From an uncultured Prevotellaceae bacterium (lineage in GTDB: Bacteria > Bacteroidota > Bacteroidia > Bacteroidales > Bacteroidaceae): a stretch of 46,560 nucleotides of DNA. Under the pieces are notes generated by a model. The model searched no databases and was not told the origin of the DNA. It saw only the letters and a list, made by a program, of their open reading frames with translations. Shown here in pieces: positions 33,998 to 41,438 of this stretch (its first letter is position 1; each line of letters begins with the position of its first letter). The stretch is taken from assembly GCA_947176535.1 (NCBI GenBank), contig CAMWQU010000017.1:1-46560 (forward strand). Reading direction: 5' to 3'. The position numbers and the translations under genes were made by a program.

Positions 33998-34702
33998 ATG
34001 AGCGAGCCGAAGTTTCGTTTTCGTCAGTTTGAAGTGTGGCACGACCGCTGCGCCATGAAAGTGGGCACCGACGGCGTGTTGTTGGGGGCATGGGCCGGGG
34101 TGGAGAAGCGCAGCCGCATTCTCGACATCGGCACGGGTACGGGCCTGATAGCCCTGATGGCTGCCCAGCGTGCTCCCGAGGCAACGGTTTGGGGCATCGA
34201 AATCGACGATGCGGCGGCCGCTCAGGCCGAGGAAAATGCCCGGCGAAGTCCGTTCTCCGACCGCCTGCGGATGCTCCGGGGCGACGTCCGGACGTTCGAT
34301 TTCCGCCGGTCGTTCGATGCCATCCTCTGCAACCCTCCTTTCTTTACGGAAGATACCCTGCCTCCCGATGCGCAGCGCACCCTCGCACGCAACAGCGTCT
34401 CCCTGCGTTTCGGGGAACTTATTGCTGCCGCCGTCCGCTTGCTCGCCCCGGATGGGGAGTTTCATGTAATACTTCCGACTTCCGCAGCTAACGACTTTAT
34501 TACCCAATCCTTTATGAACGGTCTGTACGTCCGGCGTAAGTGCGTCGTCCGCACGGTAGCCCGCAAGGACCCCAAGCGGCAGATGTTGTCTTTCTCCCGC
34601 GACCGAAACGGGTACGCGGAGACCGAGGAACTCATCCTGCAGGAACGCGACGGCAGCCGCACGCCGGCATACGCCTCCCTGACAAAGGATTTCTACCTCT
34701 AA
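33998..34702 (+). CDS. trmN6: tRNA1(Val) adenine-37 N6-methyltransferase
   Basis: TrmN6 (YfiC) methylates N6 of A37 in tRNA1(Val). The 234-residue SAM-dependent enzyme begins MSEPKFRFRQFEVWHDRCAM, has the SAM motif DIGTGTGL (43-50), an acidic ribose-binding GIEIDD (65-71 region), and the catalytic NPPF (112-115) of N6-adenine methyltransferases. MKVGTDGVLLGAW is the family-typical segment before the SAM site. ATG 33998 fits the promoter box just upstream; an earlier TTG at 33980 would lie inside it. Palindrome array 4 begins directly after the stop. Confidence 0.92.
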   Translation: MSEPKFRFRQFEVWHDRCAMKVGTDGVLLGAWAGVEKRSRILDIGTGTGLIALMAAQRAPEATVWGIEIDDAAAAQAEENARRSPFSDRLRMLRGDVRTFDFRRSFDAILCNPPFFTEDTLPPDAQRTLARNSVSLRFGELIAAAVRLLAPDGEFHVILPTSAANDFITQSFMNGLYVRRKCVVRTVARKDPKRQMLSFSRDRNGYAETEELILQERDGSRTPAYASLTKDFYL

Positions 34703-34703
34703 A

Positions 34704-34791
34704 TGTAAGACGCCCGCCTTACGGCTGAAAGACGGGCATCTTACACCGATAAGACGGGCGTCTTATTTCAACAAGACGCCCGTCTTTTATT
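34704..34791. repeat. 22-nt tandem palindrome array 4 (4 units)
   Basis: Four exact 22-nt units (34704, 34726, 34748, 34770) each contain a 14-nt palindrome-like core AAGACG....TCTT. The cores begin at 34707, 34729, 34751 and 34773, a spacing of exactly 22 each time. Unit 3 has AAGACGGGCGTCTT and unit 4 has its exact reverse complement, AAGACGCCCGTCTT. Units 1 and 2 have one to three changes. The last unit runs into TTTTATTTTT, so the array can also terminate trmN6 transcription. It starts 2 nt after the trmN6 stop. Confidence 0.92.
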
Positions 34792-34963
34792 TTTGTCCTC
34801 CGGAGTACTGAAGTGAAAGAACCGTGCTGTGGAAACAGAATTCTCGTACTATTTTCAGCTTCCGCCCTCAAGATAGGTGAAGAAGAATGTGGAAAGGCAT
34901 ACAATTTTCGCAAATAACTGCAATTTTATACGTCAGTTCGGGATAAGAAAAGTCTTATAAAAG
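34792..34963. other. Non-coding stretch before the ECF promoter
   Basis: AT-rich sequence without a credible open frame, RNA gene or repeat. It separates array 4 from the sigma factor promoter. Confidence 0.5.
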
Positions 34964-34994
34964 TTGGTAATCTCGTAAATATTTTGTAACTTTA
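34964..34994 (+). promoter_or_regulatory. Promoter for the ECF sigma operon
   Basis: TTG (34964-34966), 20 nt, TAACTTTA (34987-34994), one mismatch to TAnnTTTG. It predicts a leader of about 107 nt. Confidence 0.55.
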
Positions 34995-34999
34995 CTTAC

Positions 35000-35105
35000 G
35001 AAGACGGAGCCTTGGTATCATGACGGCACAGGCATTTTTCTGTGCACTGACGGGAACATTATCCCCCTTTTTGCGTCTTTAATAACAGAGACCGTCATTA
35101 AGACA
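35000..35105 (+). other. Structured 5' leader of the sigma factor operon
   Basis: ATGACGG (35020-35026) can pair with CCGTCAT (35092-35098), closing a domain that ends 7 nt before the start codon. Inside it GCACAG (35026-35031) pairs with CTGTGC (35040-35045) around an 8-nt loop, and GACG/CGTC can form a second inner stem. A three-way-junction-like leader is possible; no known riboswitch is recognised. Confidence 0.45.
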
Positions 35106-35615
35106 ATGGAGAGACGAGAGTTCTGCACACTGGCATGCAACCTGAGAGCCGACATCCTCAGCGTCAGCCGCCGCTTCCTTGGCAACGAGGCGGAAGCGGA
35201 AGATAACGTACAGGATACGCTACTCAAGCTCTGGGGCATCAGGGATCAGCTCGATGCCGTCCGCTCTGTTCCCGCATTGGCACACGCCATCTGTCGAAAC
35301 CTGTGCATCTCCAAACTTCGCAAGAGAAACATCATTCCCATAGAGTTGAGCGAGGAGATAAAGATTGCCAGCGCACACGATTCCGAGTGGATGCTCGAAG
35401 AGGAGGAGAATGCCCGGTGGTTAGAGGACCGCATAGAGGAACTGCCGGCTTCGCAGATGCAGATATTGCGAATGAGCCAACAGGACGGGCTTGAAAACAG
35501 CGAAATAGCAGAACTGCTTGGCATCAGCGAAGCCACCGTCCGCTCCGCCCTATGCAAGGCGAGGAAAAGACTTCTGGAGAAACTTATGATGCGCAACAAA
35601 ACCCCAAGACCATAG
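35106..35615 (+). CDS. ECF-type RNA polymerase sigma factor
   Basis: A 169-residue sigma-70 family factor of the extracytoplasmic function type. Region 2 (about 10-75) has FLGNEAEAEDNVQDTLLKLW, which binds core polymerase and the -10 region. Region 4 (about 115-165) has LPASQMQILRMSQQDGLENS followed by EIAELLGISEATVRSALCKARKRL (in two parts), a helix-turn-helix for the -35 region. It probably responds to envelope conditions and controls its own operon, by family. The next gene, a membrane protein, starts 4 nt after its stop. Confidence 0.93.
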   Translation: MERREFCTLACNLRADILSVSRRFLGNEAEAEDNVQDTLLKLWGIRDQLDAVRSVPALAHAICRNLCISKLRKRNIIPIELSEEIKIASAHDSEWMLEEEENARWLEDRIEELPASQMQILRMSQQDGLENSEIAELLGISEATVRSALCKARKRLLEKLMMRNKTPRP

Positions 35616-35619
35616 CAAC

Positions 35620-36078
35620 ATGAACAAGGTAAGAGAGGAAAACATACGCGAACTCCTCGTCCGCTATCTCGATGGCGTGAGCACGCAGGAGGAACTGAGA
35701 GGGCTCGGCGAGTACTTCGGCAATACCGCCAACCTGCCGGCAGACCTGATTTCATACGCACAGATGTTCGCGCTCCTGGACGAAAAACCAAAAACACCTA
35801 CGGCAGAAGCGTTGGATAGGTTCTCTTCCCCTCCTCCCCGAAAAAGATGGAGCATCTTCCTGTTACCCTTGTCGGCAGCCGCCTGCATCGCCGCCTTTGT
35901 GTGCATCCTCCTGATGTCACCCGAGAGGGAGGAAAACACGGCCGTCGCCTACATCGACGGCAAGATGGTGGACGACCAACAGACGGCCATGCAGATGGGG
36001 CTGGAAGCCCTGCAAGAGATATTCAGCAACGGAAGTCAAGAAGAACAACAACTCAGCGAATTATTCAACGAACAATGA
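35620..36078 (+). CDS. Single-pass membrane protein, candidate anti-sigma factor
   Basis: A 152-residue protein without a recognised domain. It has a helical cytosolic N-terminus (MNKVREENIRELLVRYLDGV STQEELRGL), a basic PPPRKRWS stop, one transmembrane segment at about 78-98, and a short Glu/Gln-rich outside part ending QQLSELFNEQ. The position straight after an ECF sigma gene and the topology resemble anti-sigma factors, but no anti-sigma zinc motif (HxxxCxxC) is present, so the role is inferred. Its stop overlaps the next start (ATGA). Confidence 0.7.
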   Translation: MNKVREENIRELLVRYLDGVSTQEELRGLGEYFGNTANLPADLISYAQMFALLDEKPKTPTAEALDRFSSPPPRKRWSIFLLPLSAAACIAAFVCILLMSPEREENTAVAYIDGKMVDDQQTAMQMGLEALQEIFSNGSQEEQQLSELFNEQ

Positions 36079-36530
36079 AACACCTGCTCATAACACTGAT
36101 GCTCCTTGGCATCGCCCTGCCCATCTCCGCACAAAGGGGTCTACACATCAACGAAGTGTTTGAGGGCAACGTCATACAGAAAGCCGGCATGCACAAAACC
36201 CTAATCAAGGGGGAAAGCCTTGAACCGTACAAGCTGACAGTGCTACACACAGCCAAATTCACGGCAGGCAGTTTGCTGCGCGACAAGGTGGAGGCACTCT
36301 TCTCCAAAGACATGGGAGAGCATCCGTCGGACAAGGACAACATTGAACTCGAGTACCGCGACGGACACCTGTACTATGCCGTAGTGCAGATTGACGACAC
36401 GAGGGGAGGCCTGCATCGATACATCTGTTATCAGTGTCGGAGCAATGCAGCAACCAACAACATCACACTGGCCTACATGGAAGGCAAGGCCACTCTTGCA
36501 GACCTGAGAAAAACATTCAAGAGAAAATAA
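36075..36530 (+). CDS. Small secreted protein, DUF6108-like
   Basis: A 151-residue exported protein with signal peptide MKHLLITLMLLGIALPISA. The mature part is mixed alpha/beta (RGLHINEVFEGNVIQKAG; YKLTVLHTAKFTAG; YYAVVQIDDTRGGLHRYICY). I recall similar Bacteroidota proteins labelled DUF6108; function unknown. The start codon overlaps the previous stop by 4 nt, so the two are translationally coupled. The context (sigma factor, membrane protein, barrel) suggests an envelope role. Confidence 0.7.
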   Translation: MKHLLITLMLLGIALPISAQRGLHINEVFEGNVIQKAGMHKTLIKGESLEPYKLTVLHTAKFTAGSLLRDKVEALFSKDMGEHPSDKDNIELEYRDGHLYYAVVQIDDTRGGLHRYICYQCRSNAATNNITLAYMEGKATLADLRKTFKRK

Positions 36531-36550
36531 CATCAAACATCAAAAAAAGT

Positions 36551-37294
36551 ATGAAAAAGTATTTTACAGCCATACTCGCGGCTATGCTGACACTGACAGG
36601 TGCACAGGCAGGAAACAATATTGATGACGAGAACCCCGGCGGCTGGGATTTCGAACTACCCATAAACGTCAAGGTCAAACGGTGGTCGCCAAGCAAGAAG
36701 AAAGTGAATTTTCGTCTCCACAGCAGCCTTTCCTTCGGATTCATCGGCGGCATAGGCCAGGCCAAAGACGTCAGCATAAACATGGGGCAGTCCTACGAGA
36801 TAGAATGGGGCAACGTCGTCGCCATAAAGAGGCGTATCGGCAAGAAAGACTTCCTGCGCATCGGACTGGGCTTCGACTGGAGGAACTACCGCGTCACCGG
36901 TTTCAAGATGTTCTCCAAGGACGAGCGGGGTATCATTACCATGCAGGACTACTCCGAAGGTACGGAGCCCAAGTTCAGCCGCATACACACCTTCAGCCTG
37001 TCCATCCCACTCAAATATTACCATTATTTGAACCAGAAAGTATGCTTCGCCATCGGCCCAGAACTGTACATCACGCCATGCGCCTCGTTGAAGACACGCT
37101 ACTACGAGAATGGCAAGGAGCGCAAACTGACAAGCGACAACGTGCATCAGAACAGTTTCTCGGTAGGCGTCGGAGCCGAAATCACCATGCCCTACATAGG
37201 TATTTACTACAAGTACAACCCCTTCGATGTACTGCAAGCCGACTACGGCCCCAACTTCAGCAGCATGACCGTCGGCCTCAAGCTTACGCTCTAA
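36551..37294 (+). CDS. Outer-membrane beta-barrel protein (PorT-like)
   Basis: A 247-residue protein with signal peptide MKKYFTAILAAMLTLTGAQA and an eight-stranded-barrel-like pattern of alternating residues (FRLHSSLSFGFIGGIGQ, FLRIGLGFDWRNYRV, SFSVGVGAEITMPYIGIYY, MTVGLKLTL at the end). It fits the PorT/outer-membrane-beta-barrel group. Probably the terminal structural gene of the ECF operon, starting 20 nt after the previous gene. The barrel may be the sensor or target of the sigma pathway; that is inference. Confidence 0.75.
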   Translation: MKKYFTAILAAMLTLTGAQAGNNIDDENPGGWDFELPINVKVKRWSPSKKKVNFRLHSSLSFGFIGGIGQAKDVSINMGQSYEIEWGNVVAIKRRIGKKDFLRIGLGFDWRNYRVTGFKMFSKDERGIITMQDYSEGTEPKFSRIHTFSLSIPLKYYHYLNQKVCFAIGPELYITPCASLKTRYYENGKERKLTSDNVHQNSFSVGVGAEITMPYIGIYYKYNPFDVLQADYGPNFSSMTVGLKLTL

Positions 37295-37585
37295 CTGACG
37301 TCTCATCACCTTTATCTTGTTATTGGTGCCTTCCACTTTTCCAGTTTAGATGCGGCAATCGTACCAAGCTAATATCCCTGTTCTATGGGCAGAAAGCGTA
37401 GTTGCCCATTGGTAGGGGACAATGACTAATATAGAATTTTATACAGATACGTTTTGCCTGCTATCTAATAATGCAGAATGGCCCCCCCGAAAGAATAGGA
37501 AATAACTTTCGAGTTTTGGGTAAAGTTCATATTTCAAAACTATAGTCGTTGAAAACAGCCTGACGCAAAAAAACGGGGGATTCGT
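37295..37585. other. Non-coding gap between the ECF operon and ftsY
   Basis: About 340 bases lie between the barrel gene and ftsY. Two small stem-loops are visible: ATGGGCA (37385-37391) with TGCCCAT (37403-37409), and CGAAAG with CTTTCG near 37487-37513. Neither has a strong T-tail. No gene and no 22-nt array. Confidence 0.5.
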
Positions 37586-37616
37586 TTTGTCCTGCGCGCG
37601 GATTTCATTACCTTTG
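37586..37616 (+). promoter_or_regulatory. Promoter for ftsY
   Basis: TTTG (37586-37589), 19 nt, TACCTTTG (37609-37616): a perfect Bacteroidota promoter with a leader of about 17 nt. Confidence 0.82.
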
Positions 37617-37636
37617 CAACAAAAACCACACGAATC

Positions 37637-38596
37637 ATGGGATTTTTCAATCTATTTGGCAGTAAGAAAAGTAAGGAAGAACAGAAAGAGACGCTGGATC
37701 GCGGTCTGGAGAAGACCAAGGAGAGTTTCTTTGGCAAACTGGCCCGTGCCGTGGCCGGAAAGTCGAAAGTGGATGATGATGTGCTCGACAATCTGGAGGA
37801 AGTGCTGGTTACGAGCGACGTCGGCGTGGACACGACGCTCAATATCATTCGCCGTATCGAAGAGCGCGTGGCGCGTGACAAATATGTGGGTACAGACGAA
37901 CTGAACCGCATTCTCCGCGAGGAAATTATTGCCCTTCTGAAAGATTACGAACCGCAGTCGCAGTCCCGCCCGACGCCTTACGTCATCATGGTCGTAGGCG
38001 TAAACGGAGTGGGGAAGACAACGACCATCGGCAAGTTAGCCTATCGCTTCCGGCAGGCCGGTCTGAAAGTCGTGCTGGGAGCGGCCGACACGTTCCGTGC
38101 CGCAGCCGTAGAGCAGATTTCCGTCTGGGGAGAGCGCGTGGGAGTGCCGGTTGTGAAGCAGCAGATGGGCAGCGACCCCGCCTCGGTGGCTTTCGACACG
38201 TTGCAGTCGGCCGTCGCTCAGGGTGCCGATGTGGTACTCATTGACACGGCCGGACGTCTGCACAACAAGAAAGGACTGATGGACGAACTGTCGAAGATAA
38301 AGCGCGTGATGCAGAAAGTGATTCCCGACGCGCCGCACGACGTATTGCTGGTGCTCGACGGTTCCACCGGGCAGAATGCCTTTGAGCAGGCCAAGCAGTT
38401 TACGGCCGCTACCGAAGTCACCGCTCTGGCTATCACCAAACTGGATGGTACGGCAAAGGGCGGAGTCGTCATCGGCATATCGGAACAATTCAAGATTCCG
38501 GTTCGCTACATCGGACTGGGTGAGGGCATGGAAGACCTGCAGGAGTTTGACCGTGTCAGCTTTGTGAACTCTCTCTTCGGAGGTGCGGGAAAGTGA
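37637..38596 (+). CDS. ftsY: Signal recognition particle receptor FtsY
   Basis: FtsY receives the SRP-ribosome complex at the inner membrane and, with Ffh, hydrolyses GTP to deliver membrane proteins. The 319-residue protein has a short N-terminal amphipathic start (MGFFNLFGSKKSKEEQ) with little acidic A domain, an N domain (25-100), and a G domain with G1 GVNGVGKTTT (121-130), DTFRAAAVEQ, DTAGRLHNK and TKLDGTAKGG. The short form is usual in Bacteroidota. Its TGA overlaps the GTG of rimO. Confidence 0.96.
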   Translation: MGFFNLFGSKKSKEEQKETLDRGLEKTKESFFGKLARAVAGKSKVDDDVLDNLEEVLVTSDVGVDTTLNIIRRIEERVARDKYVGTDELNRILREEIIALLKDYEPQSQSRPTPYVIMVVGVNGVGKTTTIGKLAYRFRQAGLKVVLGAADTFRAAAVEQISVWGERVGVPVVKQQMGSDPASVAFDTLQSAVAQGADVVLIDTAGRLHNKKGLMDELSKIKRVMQKVIPDAPHDVLLVLDGSTGQNAFEQAKQFTAATEVTALAITKLDGTAKGGVVIGISEQFKIPVRYIGLGEGMEDLQEFDRVSFVNSLFGGAGK

Positions 38597-39891
38597 AGAC
38601 TATCGACGTCATAACGTTAGGATGTTCGAAGAATCTGGTAGATTCGGAACGTCTGATAAGGCAGCTTGAAGCGGCCGGTTTCCGGGTTACGCATGATGCG
38701 GAATCTCCCGAAGGAGAGATTGCCGTGGTGAACACCTGCGGTTTCATAGCCGATGCTCAGGAGGAGAGTATTAACACGATACTGGAACTGGCGCAGCGCA
38801 AGACGGAGGGGCGTTTGGAACGGCTCTTCGTGATGGGGTGTCTGTCTCAACGTTTCCTTGCGGACTTGGAAAAGGAGATTCCGGAAGTAGACCGTTTCTT
38901 TGGAAAGTTCGACTGGAACCTGTTGCTCGGAGAACTCGGAAAGACGTACCGTGAGGATTTGTGCAACCAACGGCACATTACCACGCCCCCGCACTATGCC
39001 TATCTGAAAATTTCGGAGGGTTGCGACCGGCGTTGCTCTTATTGTGCGATTCCCATCATCACGGGCCGGCATGTGAGCCGTCCCATGGAGGAGATTCTCG
39101 ACGAAGTGAGCCTGCTGGTTGCTCAGGGGGTAAAGGAGTTTCAGATTATTGCTCAGGAGCTGACTTACTACGGTCTTGACCTTTACCACGAACGGAAGAT
39201 TGCCGAACTGGTGGAACGGATGGCCCGCATACCGGGCGTGGAGTGGATTCGCCTCCATTATGCCTATCCGTCGGATTTTCCGCACGACCTGTTGCGGGTG
39301 ATGCGGGAATATCCCAACGTTTGCAAGTACCTTGATGTCGCTTTGCAGCACGTCGCCACACCGGTGTTGCAGGCCATGCGCCGGAATATCTCGAAGGAGG
39401 AGACTTATCGGTTTGTGGAGATGCTGCGACGCGAGGTGCCCGGCATCTATCTGCGCACGACGCTGATGGTGGGGCATCCGGGCGAGACGGAGGAGGCGTT
39501 TGACGAACTGATGGAGTTTGTCCGCTGGGCGCGTTTCGAGCGGATGGGGGCTTTTGCTTACAGCGAGGAGATGGGGACGTACAGTGCAAACACGTTCTCG
39601 GATGATATTCCCGATGAGGTGAAGCAGGCACGGCTGAGCAAACTGATGCGGCTGCAACAGCGTATCTCGGCCGAGATTCAGGAAGAGAAGGTGGGGCAGG
39701 AAATGCGTGTCATCGTCGATCGCCGGGAGGGCGAATTTTATATCGGACGAACGGAATACGACTCGCCGGAGGTTGATCCTGAAGTGCTCATTAAGGCTGA
39801 CAGCAACAGGGAGATAAAGATTGGGGACTTCTGTCACTGCCGCATAACTTCGGCCGACGATTTCGACCTCTATGCGGATGTCGTTTCCTGA
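38593..39891 (+). CDS. rimO: Ribosomal protein S12 methylthiotransferase
   Basis: RimO adds a methylthio group to Asp88 of ribosomal protein S12. The 432-residue enzyme has an N-terminal UPF0004 domain with cluster cysteines C11 (LGCSKNLVDSE), C49 (VNTCGF) and C83 (MGCLSQR), a radical SAM domain with CDRRCSYC (C144, C148, C151), and a C-terminal TRAM domain (from about 370). The start is GTG 38593, overlapping the ftsY stop (GTGA), so the two are translationally coupled. Confidence 0.95.
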   Translation: MKTIDVITLGCSKNLVDSERLIRQLEAAGFRVTHDAESPEGEIAVVNTCGFIADAQEESINTILELAQRKTEGRLERLFVMGCLSQRFLADLEKEIPEVDRFFGKFDWNLLLGELGKTYREDLCNQRHITTPPHYAYLKISEGCDRRCSYCAIPIITGRHVSRPMEEILDEVSLLVAQGVKEFQIIAQELTYYGLDLYHERKIAELVERMARIPGVEWIRLHYAYPSDFPHDLLRVMREYPNVCKYLDVALQHVATPVLQAMRRNISKEETYRFVEMLRREVPGIYLRTTLMVGHPGETEEAFDELMEFVRWARFERMGAFAYSEEMGTYSANTFSDDIPDEVKQARLSKLMRLQQRISAEIQEEKVGQEMRVIVDRREGEFYIGRTEYDSPEVDPEVLIKADSNREIKIGDFCHCRITSADDFDLYADVVS

Positions 39892-39925
39892 TTTATACAT
39901 CTTATTATAATACATCACATCGCAG

Positions 39926-40195
39926 ATGAATAATAAAATATTTATAGCTGAATTGTCCAAACGGGTTGGATGCTCCGTCAAGGAAACTACCGAGCTGATG
40001 GCGGGGCTGACGGCCGAGCTGACAGACCGGTTGGAAGAAGAAAACACCGTTTCCATCAGCAGTTTCGGGAACTTTGAAGTGAAAAAGAAACTGGAACGCG
40101 TGGTTATAAATCCCTCTACGAAGCAGCGTATGCTCGTCCCACCAAAGTTGTCGCTGACGTTCAAGCCCAGTACCATCCTTAAAGAAAAACTGTAA
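39926..40195 (+). CDS. HU family DNA-binding protein
   Basis: An 89-residue HU/IHF-type protein: MNNKIFIAELSKRVGCSVKE, then VSISSFGNFEVKKKLERVV and NPSTKQRMLVPPKLSLTF. The usual RNPxTG is replaced by INPSTKQRM, and the arm is short, so it is an HU variant of the type common in Bacteroidota. It would bind DNA as a dimer, by family. It is 34 nt after rimO and only 3 nt before the HU-LysM fusion gene, so both should be made together and could form mixed dimers (inference). Confidence 0.9.
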   Translation: MNNKIFIAELSKRVGCSVKETTELMAGLTAELTDRLEEENTVSISSFGNFEVKKKLERVVINPSTKQRMLVPPKLSLTFKPSTILKEKL

Positions 40196-40198
40196 ATT

Positions 40199-41347
40199 AT
40201 GGACGGAAAAGTTTTATTGCAGGATTTGGCCGAAGGACTGGCCGAGCGCAAGCACATCTCGAAAAAGGAGGCGGAGGCGTTTGTCCGTGCCGCTTTTGAA
40301 CTTATAGAGGAGGGATTGCTTTCGGATCAACTGGTGAAGGTGAAGGGTATCGGTACGTTCAAACTCGTAACGGTGGATAGCCGAGAGAGTATCAATGTGA
40401 ATACGGGCGAGCGTTTCACGATAGACAGTCATTCCAAGATAACTTTTAGTCCGGATAAGACATTGAGCGACAGGATAAATCGACCTTTTGCTGATTTTGA
40501 GACTACAATTCTGAACGACGGTACCAAAACCGAGGACATGGAGCGGATAGAACCTCTTGTCGCATCAGTACCGGAGCCAGAACCGGAGATTGTCCCGGAG
40601 GAAAAAGCAGAGCCGGTTCAGGAAGCACCTGCTGTTCCCGAAGCGGAACCGGTGTCAGAACCCGAACCTCTTCCGGAACCTGAGGTTGAGCCCGTTCCGG
40701 AAGCAACTCCTGCCCCGGAACCGGAACCCGTGGCAGACATTGCCCCCGCTCCCGTTGCGGAGCCTGAATCTGCGGATAATTCCGAACTTGCGCCGGTTCA
40801 GGAGCCGGAAGTTGCTCCTGTTTCTGTTTCCGAGACAACTCCGGAGCCGTTGCCGATGCCGGAAGAGAAGCCGGCCCGGAAGAGCCGATTCCCGCTCTAT
40901 GTGGGGACAACGCTCCTGCTGTTGTTGCTTTTGGGAGCTTGGTGGTTCTTCGGACGTCAGGATATGAAGGAGAGCAACGGCGAGGAAGCGGTTGCGGAAG
41001 AAGTTCAGAAAAAGACTGTGAAGCCGGCCGCAACGGTGAGTGTTCCGGACACACTGATGAGCACGCAGCCGACATTGAGTGCAGAGGAACGTGCTGCCGA
41101 ATATGCGCAGTTGAAGTATGGCGAATACTGGATTGTGGGAACATTAGACACTATTACGCTGCAACGTGGCGACGACCTTTCAAAACTTGCGTTAGAGTAC
41201 TATGGCGATAAAAAGTTGATAAACTATATCATCAAGCACAATGGCTATTCCGCAGCGCAAGCCAACGGTCTGTTGGTCGGTGCAAGGGTGAAGATTCCTG
41301 AATTAGTGAAGAAAGACAACTTGACAGAGAAGCCGGCCGCGAAATAA
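40199..41347 (+). CDS. HU / transmembrane / LysM fusion protein
   Basis: A 382-residue protein. Residues 1-95 are an HU-like domain (LLQDLAEGLAERKHISKKEA, GIGTFKLVTVDSRESINVNTG in two parts). A Glu-Pro-rich linker (about 118-225, many PEPE/EPVPE words) follows. After the basic KPARKSR comes a transmembrane segment (about 231-252), then a periplasmic LysM-like domain (about 325-375, TITLQRGDDLSKLALEYYGD and AQANGLLVGARVKIP). The positive-inside rule puts HU in the cytoplasm and LysM outside, where LysM binds peptidoglycan. It could tie nucleoid to wall; that is inference. Confidence 0.85.
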   Translation: MDGKVLLQDLAEGLAERKHISKKEAEAFVRAAFELIEEGLLSDQLVKVKGIGTFKLVTVDSRESINVNTGERFTIDSHSKITFSPDKTLSDRINRPFADFETTILNDGTKTEDMERIEPLVASVPEPEPEIVPEEKAEPVQEAPAVPEAEPVSEPEPLPEPEVEPVPEATPAPEPEPVADIAPAPVAEPESADNSELAPVQEPEVAPVSVSETTPEPLPMPEEKPARKSRFPLYVGTTLLLLLLLGAWWFFGRQDMKESNGEEAVAEEVQKKTVKPAATVSVPDTLMSTQPTLSAEERAAEYAQLKYGEYWIVGTLDTITLQRGDDLSKLALEYYGDKKLINYIIKHNGYSAAQANGLLVGARVKIPELVKKDNLTEKPAAK

Positions 41348-41366
41348 CTTTATTTAAGATTTCAGG

Positions 41367-41398
41367 TTTGGCTATCCCGTGGAAAAAGTGTAACTTCG
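41367..41398 (+). promoter_or_regulatory. Promoter for the Bat operon
   Basis: TTTG (41367-41370), 20 nt, TAACTTCG (41391-41398), one mismatch in the -7 box. The predicted leader before moxR is about 37 nt. Confidence 0.6.
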
Positions 41399-41438
41399 TG
41401 GCCGGAAATGTAAAACAACTAAACAGATAAATTAGAAT

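Noticed and set aside
34704..34791. CRISPR array
   Set aside because: Units are only 22 nt, directly adjacent with no unique spacers, palindromic, and no cas genes are near.
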